Made by a program: the position numbers and the translations under genes
Assembly (NCBI GenBank): GCA_035353175.1
Contig: DAOPZC010000039.1
Coordinates: 1-47,034, forward strand
From: DAOPZC01 sp035353175
GTDB taxonomy: Bacteria; Verrucomicrobiota; Kiritimatiellia; RFP12; UBA1067
DNA: 47,034 nucleotides
Direction: 5' to 3'
Notes under the pieces: generated by a model
Database searches by the model: none
What the model was told of the DNA's origin: nothing
What the model saw: the letters and a program-made list of their open reading frames with translations, nothing else
Shown: positions 1 through 7,003 of the stretch, piece by piece
Numbering within the stretch: the stretch's first letter is position 1
Layout: each line of letters starts with the position of its first letter

Positions 1-126
1 CGCCGCATGAAAATCATCTCACCGCTCTATCGCCTGCGTGCAATTCACCTTGCAACTCAGGCCCGCCTTTTCCATTGTCTACGCCGCTTGCTTTTCCCCC
101 TGTCTTTCACTAATATGAAGCCGTCT

Positions 127-157
127 TTGTCCGAACCTGTAAACGTGAATCTTTAAT
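127..157 (+). promoter_or_regulatory. Possible proB promoter
   Basis: TTGTCC at 127-132 and TTTAAT at 152-157 resemble -35 and -10 boxes, but the 19-base spacer is long. Transcription would start near 164, only a few bases before the proB ATG at 168, which has no visible Shine-Dalgarno sequence. The message would then be nearly leaderless. Bases 1-126 hold no gene that I can support. Confidence 0.3.
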
Positions 158-167
158 TAGTGATCGT

Positions 168-974
168 ATGAACGTCGAACACCGCTACCGCGAATTCCTG
201 CCCGAAGCCCGGCGCATTGTTGTGAAAATCGGAACCCGCGTGATCGCCCAGAAAAGCGGGCGTCCCGACATGCAGCCGCTCAAGAGCCTCGTCAAACAGA
301 TCGCGGAGTTGCACCGCAAGGGGTATGAGATCCTCGTGGTCTCCTCCGGCGCGGTCGGCGCGGGCATCGAAGCGCTCGGCATGAAATCCCGCCCGACGAC
401 CGTGCCCGACCTCCAGATGTGCGCCGCCGTCGGGCAGGCCCGGCTGATGGCGCACTACGAGGCGCTTTTCGGCGCCGAGAAGATCACCATCGGACAGGTC
501 CTGCTCACGCACGCCGATTTCCAGCACCGCATCCGTTTCGCGAACGCCAAGCGCACCATGGAGCATCTGATCCGCCACAGCGTGATCCCGATCATCAACG
601 AGAACGACGTGGTCGCGGACGAGGAACTGAAAGCGGACCTTTCGCTCGGCGACAACGACTACCTCGCCGCGCTGGTCGTCAAGCTCACGCGCGCCGATCT
701 GCTCGTGATCCTCAGCACGGTTGACGGCGTGCTGGACGCCGACGGCAAACGGGTCCACTGCATCGAAAACCTGAACGAGGCGTTCGCGCTCGTCAACCCC
801 ACGCAGGCCGGAGGGCTCTCCAAAGGCGGCATGGACTCCAAACTCCGCGCGGCTCAGATCGCCGTGAAGGCCGGGTGCGGCGTGGTGATCGCGTGCGGAC
901 GCAACAAAAAAGTGCTCACCGATGTGGTGGCCGGCCATGACGCGGGCACCCTCATCCTCAGCAGCGCGCTGTAA
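168..974 (+). CDS. proB: Glutamate 5-kinase (ProB), short form
   Basis: Phosphorylates L-glutamate to gamma-glutamyl phosphate, the first step of proline synthesis, in the cytoplasm. The 268 residues form one amino-acid-kinase domain: VVKIGTRV near the N-terminus (nucleotide binding), SSGAVGAG around residues 64-71, the INEND segment near 144, and a GGMDSKL segment near 220. The C-terminal PUA domain of the 367-residue E. coli enzyme is absent; PUA-less ProB proteins are known in other bacteria. The ATG at 168 is chosen because it gives the usual N-terminal length, although no clear ribosome binding site precedes it. proA follows after 6 bases, so the two are almost certainly co-transcribed. 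Confidence 0.95.
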   Translation: MNVEHRYREFLPEARRIVVKIGTRVIAQKSGRPDMQPLKSLVKQIAELHRKGYEILVVSSGAVGAGIEALGMKSRPTTVPDLQMCAAVGQARLMAHYEALFGAEKITIGQVLLTHADFQHRIRFANAKRTMEHLIRHSVIPIINENDVVADEELKADLSLGDNDYLAALVVKLTRADLLVILSTVDGVLDADGKRVHCIENLNEAFALVNPTQAGGLSKGGMDSKLRAAQIAVKAGCGVVIACGRNKKVLTDVVAGHDAGTLILSSAL

Positions 975-980
975 TTTCTT

Positions 981-2237
981 ATGACACTCCACGAAACCAT
1001 CCGTCACATCGGCGACCAAGCGCTCTCCGCCTCGCGCAAAATGGTGAACTTTTCGCCCCGGAAGAAGAACGCCATTCTGAACGCGATGGCCGACGCCCTC
1101 GACCAGCAGCGCGACCTCCTTAAAGAAGCGAATGCCCAGGATCTCGCCCAGGCCATGGGTAGCGGCCTTTCTGCCGCCATGCTCGACCGCCTGACGCTCA
1201 CGGATGCCCGCATCGACAATATGATCAAAGGCATCCGCGAAGTTTCCCTGTTGCCCGATCCGGTCGGCAAGAAAATCTGGAAGCGCACCCGCCCCAACGG
1301 TCTGGTCATTGAGAAAAAGCGCGTGCCGCTCGGCGTCGTCGCCATCATTTACGAGTCGCGCCCGAACGTCACGGCCGATGCGGCCGTGCTCTGCATCAAG
1401 ACCTCCAACGCCGTGATCCTGCGCGGCGGCAAAGAGGCGATCCATTCGAACCTCGCCATCGCGCGGGCCCTCCAAGAGGGCGGCATGGCCGCAGGCATGC
1501 CCAAGCACGCCGTGCAGATCGTCGAAACCGTCGACCGCGAGGCGGTCCGCGAGCTGGTCCAGATGGATGACCGCGTGGACGTCGTCATCCCGCGCGGCGG
1601 CGAATCGCTGATCCGCGCCGTGGTGGAAAACGCGCGCGTCCCCGTGCTCAAGCACTACAAAGGCGTTTGCCATGTTTTCGTCGATGCCACGGCCGACCTG
1701 AACAAAGCCCTCGCCATCGTGGAAAACGCCAAGTGCCAACGGCCGGGCGTCTGCAACGCCATGGAAACACTCCTTGTGCACCAAGCGGTCGCCGCGAGCT
1801 TCCTGCCGATGCTCGCCGAGCTTGCCGCGCGGCGCAAAGTGGAACTGCGAGGCTGCAAGGCCACCCGCGCCTTCCTGCCCGCCTGTAAACCGGCCACAGA
1901 AGAGGACTGGACCACCGAGTATCTCGACCTGATCCTGTCCGTGCGGACCGTGAAGGACCTCAAAGCCGCCATCGGCCACATCAACACTTACAGCTCGCAC
2001 CACTCCGACGCGATCGTCACGTCCGACCCCCGCAGCGCCAAGAAATTCCTCAAAGAGGTCGACTCGGCCGCGGTTTATGTCAACGCCTCCACCCGTTTCA
2101 CCGACGGGGGCGAGTTCGGCATGGGGGCGGAGATGGGAATCAGCACCGACAAACTCCACGCCCGTGGCCCAATGGGACTGGAAGAGCTGACCTCCTACAA
2201 GTACGTCGTCACGGGAAACGGGCAGATCCGTTCGTAA
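981..2237 (+). CDS. proA: Gamma-glutamyl phosphate reductase (ProA)
   Basis: NADPH-dependent reduction of gamma-glutamyl phosphate to glutamate-5-semialdehyde, the second step of proline synthesis. At 418 residues it is full length for the family. Visible family features are the YESRPNVT segment near 124, the ILRGGKEA nucleotide-binding region near 147, and the catalytic cysteine in the CQRPGVCNAMETLLVH segment around 253-268. The C-terminal FTDGGEFGMGAEMGIST signature is intact. It lies 6 bases after proB with no obvious Shine-Dalgarno sequence, so translational coupling is likely. The last pathway gene, proC, is not in the window. Confidence 0.97.
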   Translation: MTLHETIRHIGDQALSASRKMVNFSPRKKNAILNAMADALDQQRDLLKEANAQDLAQAMGSGLSAAMLDRLTLTDARIDNMIKGIREVSLLPDPVGKKIWKRTRPNGLVIEKKRVPLGVVAIIYESRPNVTADAAVLCIKTSNAVILRGGKEAIHSNLAIARALQEGGMAAGMPKHAVQIVETVDREAVRELVQMDDRVDVVIPRGGESLIRAVVENARVPVLKHYKGVCHVFVDATADLNKALAIVENAKCQRPGVCNAMETLLVHQAVAASFLPMLAELAARRKVELRGCKATRAFLPACKPATEEDWTTEYLDLILSVRTVKDLKAAIGHINTYSSHHSDAIVTSDPRSAKKFLKEVDSAAVYVNASTRFTDGGEFGMGAEMGISTDKLHARGPMGLEELTSYKYVVTGNGQIRS

Positions 2238-2246
2238 TTCGCTCGC

Positions 2247-3257
2247 ATGAAAGCCGCACCTCAACATCGGAACGCCAAGCCTGCGGAGTTGATCGCGCGC
2301 ATCGCACAGGCAAAGAGCATCCTAATCACCGGGCATGTCCGCCCAGACGGCGATTCGCTCGGCTGCATGATCGCGCTCGCGCACCAGCTGAGCAGCGTCG
2401 GCAGCAAGGCGGTCGCCACGGCTGACCGCACGGCCCTCGGCGGACCGGGCTTCTTGGTTGGCGTCAAAAAGCTGATCTCCCCCGAGACGGCTGCGAAAAA
2501 GAAGTTTGACCTGCTGATCTCCTTGGACTGCGGCACCTTCGAGCGTCTTCCGGAGGCGATCCAGCCGCTGGCCGCCAAACTGCCGATCATCAACATCGAC
2601 CACCATCGGACCAACACGCGCTTCGGCACACTCAACTGGATCGAAGGCCACGTCTCGTCTACGGGCGAAATGCTTTGGCGTCTCGCCCGCAAGGCCGGCT
2701 GGCCGTTCGACGCCGTCTCAGCCGAGGCGCTGTGGGTCGCCGTGATCACCGACTCGGGACGATTCGCCTACGATCAGACCACCCCGGCCACGCTGCGCTG
2801 CGGCGCCGATCTGTTGCGCTATGGCGTGCGCACCGCCTTCATCAACGACAAGCTCTACTGCTCATTCAGCCCCGTGTCGATCGAGCTGAAAAAACGCGCT
2901 TTCCGCGCGCTCACCATTTACGACGAAGGCAAGGTGGCCTCCGTCACGCTCACCGGCAAAGATTTCGAGGAAACCGGCGGCACCAAAGCCGACGCGGAGG
3001 ACGTCATCGAAATCCCGCGCAGCCTTCTCGGCAACAGAGTCGCGATTTTTTTCTACGGCAGCGAAGACGACCATGCCGAGACGCGCGTCAGCATCCGCAC
3101 CCGCGCCCCGCTCGACGCGACCGCACTCGCCAAGATGTTCGGCGGCGGCGGACATTCGCGCGCAGCCGGCTGCACGATCAAAGAGCCGCTGTCCCAAGCC
3201 AAGAAAACCTTCCTGAGCGCCCTCGACGCGTGGCTAGAACAACAGCCCCAGGCTTAG
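2247..3257 (+). CDS. DHH/DHHA1 phosphoesterase, NrnA-like
   Basis: Predicted manganese-dependent phosphodiesterase of the bifunctional oligoribonuclease / pAp phosphatase (NrnA) family, which degrades very short RNAs and recycles 3'-phosphoadenosine 5'-phosphate. The DHH domain shows GHVRPDGDSLG (about residues 28-38), LDCGT near 94 and IDHHRTN near 117. The DHHA1 domain carries GGGGHSRAAG near 299. The length of 336 residues is typical. It starts 9 bases after proA and probably shares its transcript. The link to proline genes is positional only. The exact substrate (nanoRNA, pAp or a cyclic dinucleotide) is inferred from family and not shown by the sequence. Confidence 0.88.
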   Translation: MKAAPQHRNAKPAELIARIAQAKSILITGHVRPDGDSLGCMIALAHQLSSVGSKAVATADRTALGGPGFLVGVKKLISPETAAKKKFDLLISLDCGTFERLPEAIQPLAAKLPIINIDHHRTNTRFGTLNWIEGHVSSTGEMLWRLARKAGWPFDAVSAEALWVAVITDSGRFAYDQTTPATLRCGADLLRYGVRTAFINDKLYCSFSPVSIELKKRAFRALTIYDEGKVASVTLTGKDFEETGGTKADAEDVIEIPRSLLGNRVAIFFYGSEDDHAETRVSIRTRAPLDATALAKMFGGGGHSRAAGCTIKEPLSQAKKTFLSALDAWLEQQPQA

Positions 3258-3344
3258 AATTCTTTCTCCGCGCCGTCGTCGCTCGTTTGGCCGGGCTCCG
3301 CATTGGAACTGGCTCGTTGGCAATCTGTGTGTTATGTTCATGCC

Positions 3345-5417
3345 GTGAAACTTCGGGGGCAACTCTTCCTTCTTTCCGCATCGGCCGCCCTTTGGTGTGT
3401 GGCCCCGCAGTCTGCGCTCTCCGGCGCAACCGCAGCGGACATCGGATTCTACCGTGAATTGAAGGTCGAGGGCGAGGGCGGGACGCCCGTCACCGCCACA
3501 ACCACCGTTTTTATCGACGATCGTTTCAACGGCTTTGTCCTGACCGACTCGCGAAACACGTCGCGCCCCTTCAGTCTGCTGAACCGAACGGGCAGCCAAT
3601 GTGCCATCCACTTCGACGCGGCCGCCGGCGAAACGCTTCGTCTTTCCCTCTCGGCCGAATCCCCTCTTCCGCCGCCAGGGGGCGGACACCGCACGGGGCT
3701 CCGTCACCTCGCCCGCAGCTACGACGGCCGCGCGGTGACGTCCGCAGACCAGTTCGAGCACCTGTGGAAAAACGCGCCGCTTCAGGGCGGCCGCTTCGAG
3801 GAACAGGTTTATTCCGCGTTCAACCCCTTCGGGCCCAACACCAACGCGCTGCACCGCTATGACGGTTTTCTGAACATGACAAAGGGCGGCCAGATGTGGT
3901 TCTGCCTGGCCTCCACCGACGCGTCGTTTCTATTGATCGACGGGCGCGAGGTCGTCTCCTGGCCGGGCCAACACGCCGTCAAAGAGGGACTGGACGGCAG
4001 CAAGCGCGGCGGCGTTCAACTGGATGCCGGCATACACCCGATATCCTTCTTGCATGCGAACAGCGGTTCCGAGTCCTTCGCCATCGCCGCCATGGTCCTG
4101 CCGGGCGAGCAGCGACACTTCGTCATCGGCCCGGAATACTTCACGCGCGCCGCTTACGCCTTCGTCGGGCCGCTCACGTCGAAGGAGGGGCTGCGCGAGG
4201 CGGACTTCCTTTGGGACAACCATTACATGGTCACCATGAGAAACCAAACGCTACATGAGTTTCTCTTCGAGGCGGCACCGCTCAAAGACGCCCCCGCCGC
4301 AACCTTCGAATGGGATTTCGGGGACGGCACGCACGGCACCGGCATGAAGACCGACCACCTCTACTTCGCGCGCGGTGAAATTCCAGTCACGCTGACGGTC
4401 ACCTTCGGCGACGGGCGCAAGTCGGTCTGCCGGCAGCGCATCCTCGTGTCCCCCCGGTACGGGCAGGATGAGAACGATGACGCACGCGCCCTCGCGCTGC
4501 TCGACCGCGCGGTCCGGCAAGAGCGCGAATCCGGCATCCAGCCGCAAGGTTACGCGCTCGTCACATACGGCTATTTTTTCTTCCTCAAGGAGGCCGAAGC
4601 CGCCGCGTTCTGCGAAAGGGTTCTCGCCGCCGCAAACCGGATCCCGGAGCCCGACCTGGGTCCTCTGATGAACCAGCTGGCGCTGGGCATGCAGCAGGTG
4701 GACGAGCAGTACGAATTGGCCGAGCGCTGCTTCCGCGTGATTCTGGACAGGGTCAAAGATCCCGCCACCCGAGCGTCCTCCGCACTCCACTACGGCGGCA
4801 TGTTGAACCTCTGTCTCAACCGCCCGCAAGACGCGCGTGCGGTGCTCGCAGCAATCCGCAAGCAAGACCTGGCCGACTGGGAGCAGCGGCTGCTGGAGAT
4901 TTATCTGGCGGACACGGCCATGGTCCTCGACGACGTCGCCACCGCCCAGAAACTCTATGCGGCCATTCCCAGACAGAGCGTGCTCCTCACCGACAAGGGC
5001 GTGGATAGGAAGACGCTCTTTGATTACAATAGCCGTCATTTCCGGGTGCAGAACCTGTTGGGACAAGGGCTCTACCGCGAGAGTCTGCCCGAGGTGGACA
5101 TGCTCGAGTGGGAACTTCCCGAGGAGCGCGCCTCGCCCCGCACGAATCTTATGAAAGTTCAGGCGCTCGTCGGCAACAACCAGCCGCGCAAAGCCGTCGT
5201 CTGCCTGCAGCGCGCGCTGCTCGCAGAGGTGGACGAGACCTACACGCCCAAGTTACGGCTGGAACTGGCCAAGCTTTATCTGGGCATGAACCAGTTCGCC
5301 CAAGCGAAACACCAGATTTCCCTGATCCGCAAAGAAAGCCCTTGGACGCGGGAGGAGATTGAGGCGCGCAACCTGCTGGACACGATCAAACAGAAGATCG
5401 AGGAGGTTTCACCGTGA
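3345..5417 (+). CDS. Secreted PA14-like / PKD / TPR protein
   Basis: Unrecognised exported protein of about 690 residues. I chose GTG 3345 because it places a clean signal peptide (KLRGQLFLLSASAALW...) at the N-terminus; an upstream in-frame TTG at 3303 would bury it. After the leader come a PA14-like beta domain (about 125-265; aromatic-rich, with FLLIDGREVVSWPG), a PKD domain (about 320-365; FEWDFGDGTHGTG and LTVTFGDGRK), and a C-terminal half of helical TPR-like repeats ending in RNLLDTIKQKIEEV. It may be a cell-surface scaffold or a carbohydrate-binding partner. The stop overlaps the next start (GTGA), so the pair is co-translated. A weak extended -10 (TGTTATGTT, 3330-3338) sits just upstream. 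Confidence 0.8.
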   Translation: MKLRGQLFLLSASAALWCVAPQSALSGATAADIGFYRELKVEGEGGTPVTATTTVFIDDRFNGFVLTDSRNTSRPFSLLNRTGSQCAIHFDAAAGETLRLSLSAESPLPPPGGGHRTGLRHLARSYDGRAVTSADQFEHLWKNAPLQGGRFEEQVYSAFNPFGPNTNALHRYDGFLNMTKGGQMWFCLASTDASFLLIDGREVVSWPGQHAVKEGLDGSKRGGVQLDAGIHPISFLHANSGSESFAIAAMVLPGEQRHFVIGPEYFTRAAYAFVGPLTSKEGLREADFLWDNHYMVTMRNQTLHEFLFEAAPLKDAPAATFEWDFGDGTHGTGMKTDHLYFARGEIPVTLTVTFGDGRKSVCRQRILVSPRYGQDENDDARALALLDRAVRQERESGIQPQGYALVTYGYFFFLKEAEAAAFCERVLAAANRIPEPDLGPLMNQLALGMQQVDEQYELAERCFRVILDRVKDPATRASSALHYGGMLNLCLNRPQDARAVLAAIRKQDLADWEQRLLEIYLADTAMVLDDVATAQKLYAAIPRQSVLLTDKGVDRKTLFDYNSRHFRVQNLLGQGLYRESLPEVDMLEWELPEERASPRTNLMKVQALVGNNQPRKAVVCLQRALLAEVDETYTPKLRLELAKLYLGMNQFAQAKHQISLIRKESPWTREEIEARNLLDTIKQKIEEVSP

Positions 5418-6928
5418 AGACAAAGTGGCCGCTCATCGTCGCCGCAACGCTGCTCGGATCCTTTGCCCGTTCGGCCGGCGAGGACGACTACCTCCGACCG
5501 GTTGGACTGCCGCCCAAGGCCAGGCCGCAGATGCGCCAGGGCGGAGAGGCGTTGCCGCCATTGCCCCTGCCGGCCACCCCCCTGCGCCGCTCGGAGAAGA
5601 AGCGTCCGCCCAACCCCTCGACCTTGATCGGCAAAGTCATCTGGGGAAGGTATCTCGACTACACGTGGGAAAACGGGCAGAGCACACGGGTCTTCGACTG
5701 GAACATGGTTCCCGCGGATTGCCAATCGCTGCTACAGTTTTCCTACCGGCACCTGAACATGGACTACAAGGTCGAATCCACCAGCCTCAAGGGGTTCGCC
5801 GCCACCCCCGCCGAAATCCCCGTCCTCTATTTCTCCGGCGGCCGTTCCCTCAACTTCACAGATTCGGACCGAGAGGCGCTCCGGCGTTACCTGCTCGCCG
5901 GCGGCATGGTCTGGTTCGACTCGGTCGTCGGCTCACCCTACTTCTACAAATCCGCGCTCACGGAACTCCGGCTCCTGCTGCCCGAGGCGCAAATCCGCCG
6001 CCTGCCGGAGGACCACCCGGTTTTCCACATGGTCGACGACACCGTAAAGCTTCGCACCAAAACCAAAAGCGACGTGACGCCCGTTCTCGATGGCGTCTAT
6101 ATCGGCTCGCGCGTCGCCGCCGTGGTGTCGCCCTACGGGCTGGGCGCCGGCTGGGACAATGCCGCGCCCGATCTGATCAAAATGGCGGACTACTACGATC
6201 ATCCGTCCGCCGTGCGACTGGGGCTCAATCTCATCGCTTACGCCATGGGATATTTCCGCGTCGGCCAGTCGCACGCCAAAGCGCAGGTCTACAGCGACGA
6301 AGACGCGCTCCCCAACAGCGACCCCGTCACCTTCGCCCAAGTCCGCACCAGCGGGGTATGGAACACCGAGCCCGGCGGCGCAAACAACCTCCTCCGCTTC
6401 ATGAAGAAAAACCTGAGCGTAAAGGCGAACTATCTCACGCGAACGGTCAAGCTCGACATCGACCCGCTCTCCGACTTCAGCTTCCTCTACCTCTCGGGCA
6501 TCAGCGACTTCATGTTCGAAGAGCCCGAGGTCTCGGCTCTGCGCGGCTATCTGTTGGGGGGCGGCTTCCTGATCGTCGACAACTCGCTCGGCCTGGACGA
6601 GTTCGGAAAAGCCGTCTACCGCGAGATGAAGCGGGTCCTCCCCGACGCCTCCTTCGAAAAGATCCCGCCGGATCACGCCGTCTTTCAACAAGGCCCGTTC
6701 AAAATGGACACGGCCCGCTTCACGCTGTCGGCCCGCGCCAAATACCCGACCCTGACGTCTCCCGTCCTCGAAGGACTGAAGGGCTCAGACCGGATCAACG
6801 TGATCTACAGTCCGTTCGACATGGCCGCAGGCTGGCAGGGTGATGACCATCCGCTCGCCTACGGTTACGAGACCGGCGATGCGCTGAGACTGGGCGCAAA
6901 CCTCATCACCTACTGCCTGACCCACTGA
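5414..6928 (+). CDS. Exported protein with two DUF4159 domains
   Basis: 504-residue exported protein starting at GTG 5414, which overlaps the previous stop codon. A signal peptide (residues 1 to about 20) is followed by two similar halves, about 65-290 and 295-504. Each has the DUF4159 pattern: VIWGRYLDYTWENG or the equivalent tyrosine-rich opening, a strand ending in LYFSGG or LYLSGI, a RRYLLAGGMVWFDS or RGYLLGGGFLIVDN segment, and an IPPDHAVFQ-type loop before a PFDMAAGW-type motif. DUF4159 folds resemble glutamine-amidotransferase-like sheets, but catalytic residues are not evident and the function is unknown. Translational coupling to the PA14-PKD-TPR protein suggests that the two act together in the envelope. 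Confidence 0.82.
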   Translation: MKTKWPLIVAATLLGSFARSAGEDDYLRPVGLPPKARPQMRQGGEALPPLPLPATPLRRSEKKRPPNPSTLIGKVIWGRYLDYTWENGQSTRVFDWNMVPADCQSLLQFSYRHLNMDYKVESTSLKGFAATPAEIPVLYFSGGRSLNFTDSDREALRRYLLAGGMVWFDSVVGSPYFYKSALTELRLLLPEAQIRRLPEDHPVFHMVDDTVKLRTKTKSDVTPVLDGVYIGSRVAAVVSPYGLGAGWDNAAPDLIKMADYYDHPSAVRLGLNLIAYAMGYFRVGQSHAKAQVYSDEDALPNSDPVTFAQVRTSGVWNTEPGGANNLLRFMKKNLSVKANYLTRTVKLDIDPLSDFSFLYLSGISDFMFEEPEVSALRGYLLGGGFLIVDNSLGLDEFGKAVYREMKRVLPDASFEKIPPDHAVFQQGPFKMDTARFTLSARAKYPTLTSPVLEGLKGSDRINVIYSPFDMAAGWQGDDHPLAYGYETGDALRLGANLITYCLTH

Positions 6929-6938
6929 TCGGAGGCAT

Positions 6939-6969
6939 TCGCGGCGCCGGCGGGAACGCGCCGCCGCGA
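6939..6969. terminator. GC-rich hairpin between convergent genes
   Basis: TCGCGGCG (6939-6946) pairs with CGCCGCGA (6962-6969), with an inner GCG-GGAA-CGC (6950-6959) that closes a GNRA-type tetraloop. It lies between the end of the DUF4159 gene (6928) and the end of the minus-strand HEAT-DUF1080 gene (7004). There is no U-tract on either strand, so an intrinsic terminator is only a possibility; it may instead protect 3' ends. Confidence 0.4.
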
Positions 6970-7003
6970 CCGTGACGCGGAGACAGCCGGCCGCACGCGA
7001 ACG

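Noticed and set aside
153..2267. 704-codon minus-strand open frame antisense to proB-proA
   Set aside because: It mirrors two clearly identified genes, has no recognisable domain, and reflects the high-GC codon pattern on the opposite strand.
4251..5066. 271-codon minus-strand frame inside the PA14-PKD-TPR gene
   Set aside because: No motif; it overlaps TPR coding sequence completely and is explained by GC-skewed codons.
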